Shown one piece after another: positions 52,330 through 61,583 of a DNA stretch of 64,000 nucleotides. The notes under the pieces were generated by a model. It was not told the DNA's origin. It ran no database searches and worked only from the letters and a program-made list of their open reading frames with translations. Source of the stretch: an uncultured Prevotellaceae bacterium (GTDB lineage Bacteria > Bacteroidota > Bacteroidia > Bacteroidales > Bacteroidaceae). Each line of letters begins with the position of its first letter. The stretch's first letter is position 1. Location of the stretch: positions 74,329 through 138,328 of the forward strand of contig CACYQZ010000002.1 of the NCBI GenBank assembly GCA_902776665.1, written 5' to 3'. Position numbers and translations under genes: made by a program.

Positions 52330-55128
52330 ATGAAAAAGTTTTTAGCAACCATTCTCCTGTCATTCACCGTGATAGGAGGAGTTTTCGCGCAGTCGAGCGA
52401 ACCCCTTTCCGAACTCACCAACCAAATGATGAGCATGTCAACCGATTATGCTCAGACGCTGACGACGGGTCAGTGGTATGTGATGTTCGACCGTGGCACG
52501 CAGCCCAACAAGCACGGCTACGTCTATGAAAGGGCCTCGTCGCACACGCTTTACAACACAGCGACGGCTCCGAACGGCATGGCATCGGCCAATGCCCATT
52601 ACCTGATGCGACTCGTCGATGCCGGCGACGGCAAATTCTACATCCAGACGGGTCTGGGCAACTACATCGGAACCATCAACCATCGTGAAAACGTGCCCGT
52701 GACGGCTCAGCCGCAGGAGAAACTCATCGTCGAGAAAATTGCCGCCACAGTCGGCCATTTCTACGTGCAAAGCAGTTCTACCAACGTGGTTCTCAATGCC
52801 AACGACGTGGGCAGCGGCGATGCCACAGTGGTGGGTTGGAACTCGACCGTTCCGACGGAAATCAATGGCAACAACGACTTTGCCTTCTTCCCCGTGACGC
52901 TGACCGAAGTTGATGAGAGCATCGCCCTGTTTGAGGGCAATGTCACCGTCAAGCGTGGCTATCAGACCTGTGGACGCGGCAACACCAATTCGCTGATGCT
53001 CCGTATGGATGTCGAACCGATTCAAACCATCACCGACGCCACCTTCACCGTGAGCCTGAATGCCACGACAAGGGCAAACATCAGCAGTCTCTACATCTAT
53101 GAGACCAATTCCACGGAATTCATCGCCAACATTCCGTCGTCGCCGCTGGGCACCACCGACGAAATCGGCAGCACTGCCAGCGTCAACATCGGCAGAGTGA
53201 CCGCCGGCAAGCACTATTTCTGGCTTTGCGCCACGGTGAAAGACGATGCGGAACTCGAAAAAATCCTCGAGGCCAATCTGACGAAGATTTCCTACACTTG
53301 CGCTGGTAAAACGAACGAACTCAACGTGGCGTCGGTTGGCAAACCTGCACGTCAAGGCATGAAGGTGTTCGACCAGCAGCATTTCGTGTTCCGTCCGACG
53401 AGCGACAACTGCCGTTTCTATCGCATTCCCGCGATGATTGTTGACCAAAACGGCGACATTGTCGTGTCCATCGACAAGCGCTACAACAGCAATGCCGACC
53501 TCGGCGGCCATAAAATCGACGTGATTTCGATGCGCAGTGAAGACGGCGGTCGCACGTGGAAAAACAAGGTGAACGTGGCAGTGGGCGACGGCTATACGAT
53601 GGCTTACTACGGTTACGGCGACCCGGGTTTGGCACGCGCTGAAAATGGCGACCTGATTTGTTTGATGGCAGCCGGTAGCAAGCGCTGGGGTGCCGACAAC
53701 ACCAACGGTATGAAATACACCGGTCTGGCTATTAGTAGCAACAACGGAAAGTCGTGGACGTTGACGAAAAACCTCTTCGATTCGTCGAAATTCTACGATG
53801 AATACAGCAGCGACGGCAAGTTTAGCATGTCGAACTATTTCACGACTTCGGGCAAGGGCCTGACCACCAACGACGGTGTCATCATGTTTGCGACAAACTG
53901 CCGTAAGGTGGGCGACGGAACGAACCTCGTGTGCATCATCTATTCGACCGACAACGGAAACTCGTGGCGTCTGAGCAAATCGACGGCTTACACGGGCGGT
54001 GACGAGTCGAAACTCGAACAACTCAACGACGGCAGCCTGCTGCTCAGCGTACGCCAGAGCGGAAATCGCGGTTGGAACACCGCCACCTACTCGAAAAATG
54101 CCGATGGAACGGTGACTTTCAAGTGGGGATCGCAGTATCGCACGGACGACATTTGGGGTAATGCCTGCAACGCCGACATTCTCTACTACAAGCGCAGAAC
54201 GGTCGATGGCAAGGACATCATGCTCCATTCGTACATCAACACGAACGGACGTGAAAGTCTGCAGATGACGATGAGCCTCGATGGCGGAAAATCGTGGACG
54301 AATGTCTATAACATCCAGCCCAATGGTTCGTGCTATTCGACAATGGTGAAACTGCCCAACGGCAATGTTGCCCTGCTCTACGAAGATGAGTCGTACAGTG
54401 CCGATAACGGCTACGCCATCAACTTCGTGACGATTACCGAGGAGCAAATTCTCGTGTGGTACGACGAAATCAAGGGCGATGTCGAGAATCCGACGGTGAA
54501 AGTCGTGGAACACGGCAACGACAATGGCTCGGCACCTTGGGTGACATGGCAGGAGACTATCTCTGGCAACTGGGCGAAGAAATTCACCACGACGACCGCC
54601 TCTGGTCTGTCGGGAGTGGTGGTTACGATGGGTCACAACGCTTTCAACCGCCAGACGAGCTACGGACAGCGTGTGGTGTGCATCAAACCGTCGGCTGCCG
54701 GAGCGCAAAACGACGTTTTCACGATTACCGCGCCCGAGGGCTATCTGATTGAGAGCTACAGCATCGGCGGCTATTTCAACACGAGTGCCGAAACCTACAC
54801 GCTGACGGCTGAAAACGGCTCAAGCGTCGAACTCAACAAGAACAAGTCGCAGCAGAATCCGCCTAATTTCCTGACGATGGATGTCAATGCAAAGAGCACG
54901 ACGGTCAGAATGTCGAACAACAATTCGACGAACAACAGCTATGCGATTATCACGCAGTTCATCGTCAAGTTGAAGTTAGACGACACCTCGGCCATCGGCG
55001 ACGCAATTCGCCACGAAACCCCTGCCGACAACGCCATCTACGACCTGCAAGGTCGCCGCGTGACGCAGTCGGGCAAGTTACCGAAGGGCATCTACGTGCA
55101 GCAAGGACGGAAGTTTGTCGTGAAGTAA
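52330..55128 (+). CDS. Exo-alpha-sialidase (GH33) with C-terminal sorting tail
   Basis: A 932-residue exported sialidase that would release terminal sialic acids from host glycans. After the signal peptide (ILLSFTVIGGVFAQS) come N-terminal beta domains, then the GH33 propeller with the FYRIPA motif (catalytic arginine) near residue 360 and four Asp boxes: SEDGGRTW, SSNNGKSW, STDNGNSW and SLDGGKSW. The tail IYDLQGRRVTQSGKLPKGIY is the sorting type seen elsewhere in the window. ATG at 52330 was preferred over an in-frame TTG two codons earlier. Confidence 0.92.
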   Translation: MKKFLATILLSFTVIGGVFAQSSEPLSELTNQMMSMSTDYAQTLTTGQWYVMFDRGTQPNKHGYVYERASSHTLYNTATAPNGMASANAHYLMRLVDAGDGKFYIQTGLGNYIGTINHRENVPVTAQPQEKLIVEKIAATVGHFYVQSSSTNVVLNANDVGSGDATVVGWNSTVPTEINGNNDFAFFPVTLTEVDESIALFEGNVTVKRGYQTCGRGNTNSLMLRMDVEPIQTITDATFTVSLNATTRANISSLYIYETNSTEFIANIPSSPLGTTDEIGSTASVNIGRVTAGKHYFWLCATVKDDAELEKILEANLTKISYTCAGKTNELNVASVGKPARQGMKVFDQQHFVFRPTSDNCRFYRIPAMIVDQNGDIVVSIDKRYNSNADLGGHKIDVISMRSEDGGRTWKNKVNVAVGDGYTMAYYGYGDPGLARAENGDLICLMAAGSKRWGADNTNGMKYTGLAISSNNGKSWTLTKNLFDSSKFYDEYSSDGKFSMSNYFTTSGKGLTTNDGVIMFATNCRKVGDGTNLVCIIYSTDNGNSWRLSKSTAYTGGDESKLEQLNDGSLLLSVRQSGNRGWNTATYSKNADGTVTFKWGSQYRTDDIWGNACNADILYYKRRTVDGKDIMLHSYINTNGRESLQMTMSLDGGKSWTNVYNIQPNGSCYSTMVKLPNGNVALLYEDESYSADNGYAINFVTITEEQILVWYDEIKGDVENPTVKVVEHGNDNGSAPWVTWQETISGNWAKKFTTTTASGLSGVVVTMGHNAFNRQTSYGQRVVCIKPSAAGAQNDVFTITAPEGYLIESYSIGGYFNTSAETYTLTAENGSSVELNKNKSQQNPPNFLTMDVNAKSTTVRMSNNNSTNNSYAIITQFIVKLKLDDTSAIGDAIRHETPADNAIYDLQGRRVTQSGKLPKGIYVQQGRKFVVK

Positions 55129-55150
55129 GCTTCGATTCTTGTAAAGAAAA

Positions 55151-55181
55151 AAGTCTCAGTTTGCGCTGAGACTTTTTTTTG
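55151..55181 (+). terminator. Rho-independent terminator after the sialidase gene
   Basis: AAGTCTCAG (55151-55159) pairs with CTGAGACTT (55166-55174) around TTTGCG, followed by a T run. The A run on the other side could also serve the convergent FKBP gene. Confidence 0.9.
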
Positions 55182-55196
55182 TTGAAATCGACAGGA

Positions 55197-55784
55197 TTAT
55201 TTGATAATATCCTTCAACATCATGTCGAAAATGAGGACGGAATGACCAGGAACACCTGCCGACGAATTGCCTGCGGTTCCGTAGCCCAGATTGGCGGGAA
55301 TATAGACTTCCCAGCGGTCGCCGCAGTGCATCTGCTGAAGGGCAGTGGCAAAGCCGTCAACGATGTTGCTCGAGACGCGGAAACCGCGTGCTGCAGCCGT
55401 TTTTGGGTTGAAATCATCGACAAACGATTGGTCGAAGACGAAGCCCGTCGGATAACTCGTCGAAGGCAGCAACCGACCCGAGTAGATGACGGTGACGCTG
55501 TCGGTGTAGAGCGGCGAAACGGTTCCCTCGCCCTTCTCGATGACGCGCACGACGATGTGGTCGGTGCTTTGTGCATTGTAGTCGGTGGGCAGTGACCATT
55601 TCCGAATGGCCGTCCACGGATTTCCAAGGGTTTTCTCTGTCGCCCTTTGGTAGAGCGCATTGAAATATTTGTCGTTGTTTTCCTGCCAGTTGGGGAATTC
55701 CTCGACCGTGTCGTTTTCCTCGCTACAAGCCACGAACAGCGTTGTCAGGCAAGCGAGGGAGAATAGAAAGAGGACTCTTTTCAT
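55197..55784 (-). CDS. FKBP-type peptidyl-prolyl isomerase lipoprotein
   Basis: A 195-residue lipoprotein (signal ending ACLTTLFVAC). The FKBP domain is a distant one: VTVIYSGRLLPS, FDQSFVDDF, VVDGFATALQQMHCGDRWEV-like core (IVDGFATALQQMHCGDRWEV) and IPANLGYG. It is less conserved than the FKBPs at 11-14 kb and may be a foldase of restricted function. It lies alone between the sialidase terminator and glyS. Confidence 0.8.
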   Translation of the reverse strand: MKRVLFLFSLACLTTLFVACSEENDTVEEFPNWQENNDKYFNALYQRATEKTLGNPWTAIRKWSLPTDYNAQSTDHIVVRVIEKGEGTVSPLYTDSVTVIYSGRLLPSTSYPTGFVFDQSFVDDFNPKTAAARGFRVSSNIVDGFATALQQMHCGDRWEVYIPANLGYGTAGNSSAGVPGHSVLIFDMMLKDIIK

Positions 55785-55827
55785 TTGACGATTTGACTAT
55801 TTACTATTTTACAATTTAGAGGGGGCT

Positions 55828-57366
55828 TTAATTCTTTTTCAGCAACGATGTGAGTGAAACTCTATCTTCGATGATGTTGCGGAGTTGGCTGATGTCCACG
55901 CGCTCCTGCTTCATCGTGTCGCGCTCGCGCAGCGTCACCTTTCCGTCGGTGAGCGTGTCGTGATCGACGGTCACGCAGAAGGGCGTTCCGATGGCATCGT
56001 GGCGGCGATAACGCTTGCCGATGGTGTCTTTTTCCTCGTAATGCGTGTTGAAATGGAAGCGCAAGTCATTGACGATTTCGCGGGCCTTTTCGGGCAGTCC
56101 GTCTTTCTTCACGAGCGGGAAAACAGCACATTTCACGGGTGCCAGAGCCTCGGGAAGCCGCAAAACGACGCGTGTTTCGCCGTTTTCGAGTTGTTCTTCC
56201 TGATACGAGTGGCACATAATCGTGAGGAACATTCGATCGACGCCAATCGAGGTCTCGATGACATAAGGAACGTAACTTTCGTTGGTCTCGGGGTCGAAAT
56301 ATTTGATTTGCTTTCCAGAGAATTTCTCGTGCTGCGAAAGGTCGAAATCGGTGCGCGAGTGGATGCCCTCGACCTCCTTGAAACCGAAGGGCATACGGAA
56401 TTCGATGTCGGTGGCGGCATTGGCGTAGTGCGCCAGTTTGTCGTGGTCGTGGAAACGGTAGTTTTCGGCTCCGAACCCCAGTGCTTGATGCCATTTCATA
56501 CGCGCCTGCTTCCAGTGGTTGAACCAGTCGAGTTCGGTGCCGGGCTTCACGAAGAACTGCATTTCCATCTGTTCGAACTCGCGCATACGGAAAATAAACT
56601 GTCGGGCGACGATTTCGTTGCGGAAAGCCTTTCCGATTTGGGCGATGCCGAAAGGCAACTTCATACGACCCGTTTTCTGCACGTTCAGATAGTTCACAAA
56701 AATTCCCTGAGCCGTTTCGGGACGCAGATAAACCTTCATTGCGCCGTCGGCTGAGGCTCCCATTTCCGTGGCGAACATCAGGTTGAACTGGCGCACGTCG
56801 GTCCAATTTCGCGTGCCGCTGATGGGGCAAACGATTTCCTCGTCGAGAATGATTTGCTTCAGTGCTTCGAGGTCGGGACCCTGCATCGCGGCGGCGAAAC
56901 GCTCGTGCAAAGCGTCGCGCTTCTGCTTGATTTCAGCCACGCGGGGCGACGTTGCGAGGTATTGCGCCTCGTCGAAAGCATCGCCGAAACGCTTGCGGGC
57001 CTTCGCCACTTCCTTCTCGATTTTCTCGTCGTATTTCGCCATTTGCTCCTCGATGAGCACGTCGGCGCGATAGCGTTTTTTCGAGTCGCGGTTGTCGATG
57101 AGCGGGTCGTTGAACGCATCGACGTGGCCCGACGCCTTCCAAATGGTCGGATGCATAAAGATAGCCGAGTCGATACCGACAATATTCTCGTTGAGCAACA
57201 CCATCGACTGCCACCAATACTGCTTGATGTTGTTTTTCAGTTCCACGCCGTTCTGTCCGTAGTCATAGACTGCACCGAGTCCGTCGTAGATGTCGCTCGA
57301 TGGGAACACGAAGCCATATTCCTTGCAATGGCTCACAATTTTCTTGAAAACATCTTCTTGTGCCAT
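55828..57366 (-). CDS. glyS: Glycyl-tRNA synthetase, dimeric type
   Basis: A 512-residue class II synthetase of the alpha2 (eukaryote/archaea-like) type used by Bacteroidetes; it charges tRNA-Gly. Visible: motif 1 region SSDIYDGLGAVYDYG, motif 2 KAFRNEIVARQFIFRMREFE and motif 3-like IETSIGVDRMFLTIM, with the C-terminal anticodon-binding domain (KCAVFPLVKKDGLPEK). Its presence is relevant because the odd tRNA(UCA) at 37.7 kb has glycine-type acceptor ends. It has its own -7 box. Confidence 0.95.
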   Translation of the reverse strand: MAQEDVFKKIVSHCKEYGFVFPSSDIYDGLGAVYDYGQNGVELKNNIKQYWWQSMVLLNENIVGIDSAIFMHPTIWKASGHVDAFNDPLIDNRDSKKRYRADVLIEEQMAKYDEKIEKEVAKARKRFGDAFDEAQYLATSPRVAEIKQKRDALHERFAAAMQGPDLEALKQIILDEEIVCPISGTRNWTDVRQFNLMFATEMGASADGAMKVYLRPETAQGIFVNYLNVQKTGRMKLPFGIAQIGKAFRNEIVARQFIFRMREFEQMEMQFFVKPGTELDWFNHWKQARMKWHQALGFGAENYRFHDHDKLAHYANAATDIEFRMPFGFKEVEGIHSRTDFDLSQHEKFSGKQIKYFDPETNESYVPYVIETSIGVDRMFLTIMCHSYQEEQLENGETRVVLRLPEALAPVKCAVFPLVKKDGLPEKAREIVNDLRFHFNTHYEEKDTIGKRYRRHDAIGTPFCVTVDHDTLTDGKVTLRERDTMKQERVDISQLRNIIEDRVSLTSLLKKN

Positions 57367-57395
57367 AAAATTTTCTGTTTTTACGAATTACGCTG

Positions 57396-57403
57396 CAAAT
57401 TTA
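57396..57403 (-). promoter_or_regulatory. -7 promoter box for glyS
   Basis: TAAATTTG on the minus strand matches TAnnTTTG, 30 bases before the glyS ATG. Confidence 0.6.
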
Positions 57404-57441
57404 CTGCGATTTTCGCGATTTTCCAAATTTTACGGCCTTTT

Positions 57442-59595
57442 TTACATCGTTCCCGTGGCATTGGGCACTTGCTCCTGCTCCGACTTTTTCTCCATAAAAT
57501 CGTTTTTGATGCGGCTCTTGTGCTCCTTCGCTTTTACGCCTTGCTTGCCGAAGGTGTAGCTGACGCTCACCATCATCTGCGAAACGGGCACGCGGATGTG
57601 CTGCATCTGCGTGTGGTCGCGATCCTTGTGGTACATGTCCATACTGATGGCACCTCGGTCGTGCAGGCCGGTGATGCCGATGATGGCGACGTTCAGGCGC
57701 TTGTCAAGAAAATCTTTCGAGAGGTTCGCCACAAGCAGTTCGTAGCCCGACATCCAGCCCTGCAACGTGTAACTCTTCGTGTTCAGAATGGCGTTCAGAC
57801 CGAGTTTAAAGTCGGAGGGCAGCGTCTGTTGCAGTCCGGCCATCAGATTGGCGTGCCAGCCGCTGTTTTTCATATCGAGTGCGCTACTGCGCAGGTCGGT
57901 GTAGTCGAGTGCGCCGTTGAGCATCAGTCGGGTGTTTTTCGTGGCGAGCCAGTTCACGAAGGCCGTCAGCGAGGTGTTTCGCCACTTCGCCACGTTGCCG
58001 TAAGTTAGGTTGAGCAGGTTGTCCTTGATAAATCCGTACATCGCGATTTGATTGTTCGTGAAACTCTGTCGAAGACCGAGATTCAGCATAAATTTCTGCG
58101 AGAAACTGCTGTAGGAAAGACCGATATTGTGCATTTTCTCGACATCGAGGTTGGGATTTCCGTAAGTGACGACGGTGGGTGTGTGGCGGTCGATGTAGGG
58201 ATTCAGATAGCTGATACCCGGACGCGAAAGGCGCAGGTTGTAGGTCAGTCCGATGTTTTTCGTCATCGACGGCGAGAAACTCAGCGACGCCGACGGTACA
58301 AGATTGCCGTAGTTGCTCTTGAAATCGGTGCCTGCACCGCGCTCGTACTCTACTTTCTGCCACGTGTGTTCGTAGCGCAGACCGGCCTTCGTCGCCAGTT
58401 TCCCGAATTTCGCCTCGTGCTCGGCATAGGCGGCAGCGATGTCGTTGCCGTGGTGGTATTCCATCGCCTCCGACCACGATCGATTGCTGCGCAAAATGTA
58501 TTTTCCACCCAGATTCAACGTCTGATTGGCAGCGATGGGCGTTGTATAGTCGAATTGCAGCGTTTGTTCGAGCGATTTTGGCCTGTTTTCCAAGTAAATA
58601 TCTGGCATCGGCGCCTCGTAATGCTGTTCGTCGATGAGTTTCTGGGGCGTATAGGAAAGTTGGTACGACAGCGTCAGATAGCGGTTGCGCTCGGGCGAGA
58701 AGAAGTGCTGCCAGTCGGCTGAGGCGTTGAACGAAGTGTTCTTCATTTTGACGCGGTCGAAGTAGGTGTATTCTACCTGATTCTGTCTGACAATGGGGTT
58801 CGACTCCATCTTGGCCGTGAAGTCCGTCACGCTCACCGCCGCACTCACCACGTTCAACGAATCGATGTCGTAAGACAGGCTGAGATTGCCCATCACACCG
58901 GGAACACGCTGCTTGGAGTTTTGGAAATAATGCGAGCGCCCCCCGTCGGCGAACGACTCGCGGTCGAGCGTGGTTTCCATTTTTTGCCACTGATGGAAAG
59001 CCATTGCGTTACCCGATGCCGAGAGTTTGCCCTGCTGCGACGAGAACCAAACACCACCGCCAACGCGTTGGTTGCCCACTTGTGCCCGCACGGTGCCCGT
59101 CGTGCCGTTGACTTGCGCTGCACCGCCGCCCGGCTGCTTCGCCAGCACGATGTTGAGCACGCCCACGGCACCCTCGGCATCGTATTTCGCACCCGGATTC
59201 GTGATGACTTCAATCTTCGCCACTGCCGCCGCAGGCATCATCTTGAAAATCTGCGACGCATTCTGCGAGAACATCGGGTTCGGCTTGCCATCGACATACA
59301 CCTTGAACGCCGACGAACCGTTCACCGTGATGTTGTCCTGTCCATCGACCGTCACCATCGGCACTTTGCGCAGCATATCGAGCACGGTTGAAGACTTCGA
59401 GTCGTTGTCGGCAGCCACGTCGTAGGTCATTTTGTCGGCTTCCATTTTCACCATCGGTTTGGCGGCAGTGACCGACACTTCGCCAATCGACAGCGAGTCA
59501 TACACGGCATCGAGCGAGTCGAGATTCACCTGTGCCGTGGCTGCCGGAATCGACAGCCAGAGGGCACACGAAAGAGAGAGAATAGTCTTTTTCAT
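57442..59595 (-). CDS. Outer-membrane beta-barrel protein (TonB-dependent-receptor-like)
   Basis: A 717-residue outer-membrane protein with signal LSLSCALWLSIPAATAQ. The plug is visible (SIGEVSVTAAKPMVKMEADK, LDMLRKVPMVTVDGQDNITV, AVAKIEVITNPGAKYDAEGA) followed by a barrel of the same family as that at 27.4 kb, but without the carboxypeptidase-like N-terminal domain. The C-terminus (DFMEKKSEQEQVPNATGTM) extends beyond the last strand. No SusD gene is adjacent. ATG at 59595 is chosen because the signal peptide starts there. Confidence 0.87.
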   Translation of the reverse strand: MKKTILSLSCALWLSIPAATAQVNLDSLDAVYDSLSIGEVSVTAAKPMVKMEADKMTYDVAADNDSKSSTVLDMLRKVPMVTVDGQDNITVNGSSAFKVYVDGKPNPMFSQNASQIFKMMPAAAVAKIEVITNPGAKYDAEGAVGVLNIVLAKQPGGGAAQVNGTTGTVRAQVGNQRVGGGVWFSSQQGKLSASGNAMAFHQWQKMETTLDRESFADGGRSHYFQNSKQRVPGVMGNLSLSYDIDSLNVVSAAVSVTDFTAKMESNPIVRQNQVEYTYFDRVKMKNTSFNASADWQHFFSPERNRYLTLSYQLSYTPQKLIDEQHYEAPMPDIYLENRPKSLEQTLQFDYTTPIAANQTLNLGGKYILRSNRSWSEAMEYHHGNDIAAAYAEHEAKFGKLATKAGLRYEHTWQKVEYERGAGTDFKSNYGNLVPSASLSFSPSMTKNIGLTYNLRLSRPGISYLNPYIDRHTPTVVTYGNPNLDVEKMHNIGLSYSSFSQKFMLNLGLRQSFTNNQIAMYGFIKDNLLNLTYGNVAKWRNTSLTAFVNWLATKNTRLMLNGALDYTDLRSSALDMKNSGWHANLMAGLQQTLPSDFKLGLNAILNTKSYTLQGWMSGYELLVANLSKDFLDKRLNVAIIGITGLHDRGAISMDMYHKDRDHTQMQHIRVPVSQMMVSVSYTFGKQGVKAKEHKSRIKNDFMEKKSEQEQVPNATGTM

Positions 59596-59727
59596 TGTTT
59601 TTTTATGATTTTGATTCGTTTTTTGATGATTTGACGCACGAAACCGCTGGAAAACTACACGATTTTGAGCGAAATTTCCTGTTTGACGGAAATCTCGCCC
59701 AAAAAGTTGCAAAGGTCGGTCTTTTTT

Positions 59728-60192
59728 TTAGTTTTTGAGAGCCTGACCTTTTTCTACGCGAATCCAGAGTTCCTTACCCTGCTTGCCATTGCCGGGCAAC
59801 GTGTAGGAAACCTGCATGAACTTCCCGTTTTCCAAAAGATGGAATGTCAGTTCATTGTCTTTTCCTGTTGAACTTTCGTCCGTGAGAATCGTTTCGAGAT
59901 GTTCCACAAACGTGCTGTCCGACATCACCTTCCACGAACCCGATACGTAGATGGTTGCCAGTGCGTTCTTATCGAGTGCCATATTGCTGAACGAGCCGTC
60001 CTTGTTCAGAATCTTGAACTGAGGCACCGCAAACATCTGCGTTTTTTCTTCCTGATTCATCACCACGCACTGCTGCCAGATGCCAGCCAGTTGCTCAACT
60101 TGCGGACTGCATTTTCCGCACTTCTTGTCTTTTTGTGCCATTGTAGGCAGGGCCAGCATCAACAGCATAGCCACGAAAAATTGCTTTTTCAT
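59728..60192 (-). CDS. Small exported protein, DUF4488-like
   Basis: A 154-residue exported protein (signal MKKQFFVAMLLMLALPTMAQ). The LAGIWQQC motif and the following beta-rich FKILNKDGSFSNMAL and YVSGSWKVMSDSTFVEHLET fit a small lipocalin-like fold annotated DUF4488. It shares the LxGxW opening with the lipoprotein at 5.9 kb. It lies downstream of the GntR regulator gene and may belong to the same transcript. Function unknown. Confidence 0.65.
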   Translation of the reverse strand: MKKQFFVAMLLMLALPTMAQKDKKCGKCSPQVEQLAGIWQQCVVMNQEEKTQMFAVPQFKILNKDGSFSNMALDKNALATIYVSGSWKVMSDSTFVEHLETILTDESSTGKDNELTFHLLENGKFMQVSYTLPGNGKQGKELWIRVEKGQALKN

Positions 60193-60256
60193 ACGATTGT
60201 AGTTTTTAAGTTGTAAATAAATGAATAATAATAATGATGATAAAAATATCAACCTT

Positions 60257-60610
60257 TTAACCTTCCAACTGCCACGCACGGTCGATGTCGCCGATGTCGA
60301 GCCCAAGCAGTCGCATTTGTCGGAACAGTTCGGGCAGCGTCTGTTGGCGGAAAACCTCGCGACGGCGTTGCAGAATCTGCTCACGGGCGTCGGGCGCAAC
60401 GAAATAGCCCAGTCCGCGCTTGTTGTAGATGACGCCCTCGCGAGCCAAATGCTCGTAGGTTTTCACGGCGGTGTTCGTATTCACTTCGAGCATCACGGCA
60501 TATTCGCGCACGCTCGGAATACGGTCGTCGGACTTGTAGGTTCCGGCGAGAATCTCGTCGCAGAGGCGGTCGGCCATCTGCATATATATTGCTTTGTCGT
60601 TGGTGAACAT
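60257..60610 (-). CDS. GntR-family (YtrA-type) transcriptional regulator
   Basis: A 117-residue regulator: an N-terminal winged helix-turn-helix (IYMQMADRLCDEILAGTYKS, RIPSVREYAVMLEVNTNTAV) and only a short C-terminal helical stretch, the layout of the YtrA subfamily, which usually represses an adjacent ABC transporter. Here it is the third gene after an ATPase and a membrane protein. A palindromic site at 62458-62481 next to their promoter is a candidate operator. ATG at 60610 starts the conserved part. Confidence 0.9.
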   Translation of the reverse strand: MFTNDKAIYMQMADRLCDEILAGTYKSDDRIPSVREYAVMLEVNTNTAVKTYEHLAREGVIYNKRGLGYFVAPDAREQILQRRREVFRQQTLPELFRQMRLLGLDIGDIDRAWQLEG

Positions 60611-60621
60611 TTTTTCTCTTT

Positions 60622-61539
60622 TTATCGGATCAACTTGATTTTCTTGCACGCAATTTGCCGACGACAGAAAAGCCGATATGACAGCCAGAGGAATACGATG
60701 CTAAGGATTGATAGAACAATGCCCATAACTCTTACGAATGGTGAAATGTAGGTTTCTGTAGCGAAGTGGATGAATTCTTCTTTGCCCAAAGATTCTTTAA
60801 GTTTTCCTATACTTTCAATTACTTCAGGATGGGATTTGAAATATCCCATCATACTGAATGCGAAGCCGATGATGAGGATGAAATATATTCCTAACAAAAT
60901 GAGAGCCATATAGAGCCAAGGCGTGCGACGGAAAATCGTGCCAAAAAATATTGGTGTCGCTATCGTAAATACAATCGTGATAAATCTCATCAAATGCATT
61001 TCGGTCATCGAAGAGAAAAGCCCCATTTTTATAGTTTCTATTACTACGTAATTTTCTGAATCGTAATTAAGTTGCGTCAATAATTTGAGCGGTTTGATGT
61101 CAAAAATCCATCCGATGGCCGAAGAGAATAAAATCGCTAGATTTAGGGTAATATAGACAAGCACAACGCAGACGACGACATAAACCACGCGGCTCAGCCA
61201 TTTCTCGGCACTCGTCGCAGGCAACGTCAAGTAGCGGATTTCGCCACTTTGACTCGAAATGTTTGAAAAAACATAGCACGGAATGATGAGCGTGAAGAGT
61301 CCGACGATGATGGTCGGCAACCTCAGAGCATTGATGGCGATGGCCTCGTTTTGAGTGATATTTGGAAAAGTCTTTTGAATATCACCCGCTGTCGGAATGA
61401 CGGAGGTGTAGAACAGCAACCAGGCAACAACGCCCAAGAATATCAGCGACAGAATCAGAAGATTTGTCTTTTTCGTTTCATCAAAATGCAGGCAGAGCAA
61501 CTGCCAAAAACGTTTGATATTGAATTGATTAGTTTTCAT
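60622..61539 (-). CDS. ABC-transporter-associated membrane protein
   Basis: A 305-residue protein with about six hydrophobic segments, beginning with a cytosolic NQFNIKRFWQLLCLHFDE. It resembles permease-like partners of YtrB-type ATPases, though no strong motif is present. It lies between the ATPase gene (44 bases upstream) and the GntR gene (11 bases downstream), so it almost certainly forms the membrane part of this ABC module. The substrate is unknown. Confidence 0.75.
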   Translation of the reverse strand: MKTNQFNIKRFWQLLCLHFDETKKTNLLILSLIFLGVVAWLLFYTSVIPTAGDIQKTFPNITQNEAIAINALRLPTIIVGLFTLIIPCYVFSNISSQSGEIRYLTLPATSAEKWLSRVVYVVVCVVLVYITLNLAILFSSAIGWIFDIKPLKLLTQLNYDSENYVVIETIKMGLFSSMTEMHLMRFITIVFTIATPIFFGTIFRRTPWLYMALILLGIYFILIIGFAFSMMGYFKSHPEVIESIGKLKESLGKEEFIHFATETYISPFVRVMGIVLSILSIVFLWLSYRLFCRRQIACKKIKLIR

Positions 61540-61583
61540 AACGATTTTGCTTTTACTTTTTTACCTTTTTACTTTTTTACCTT

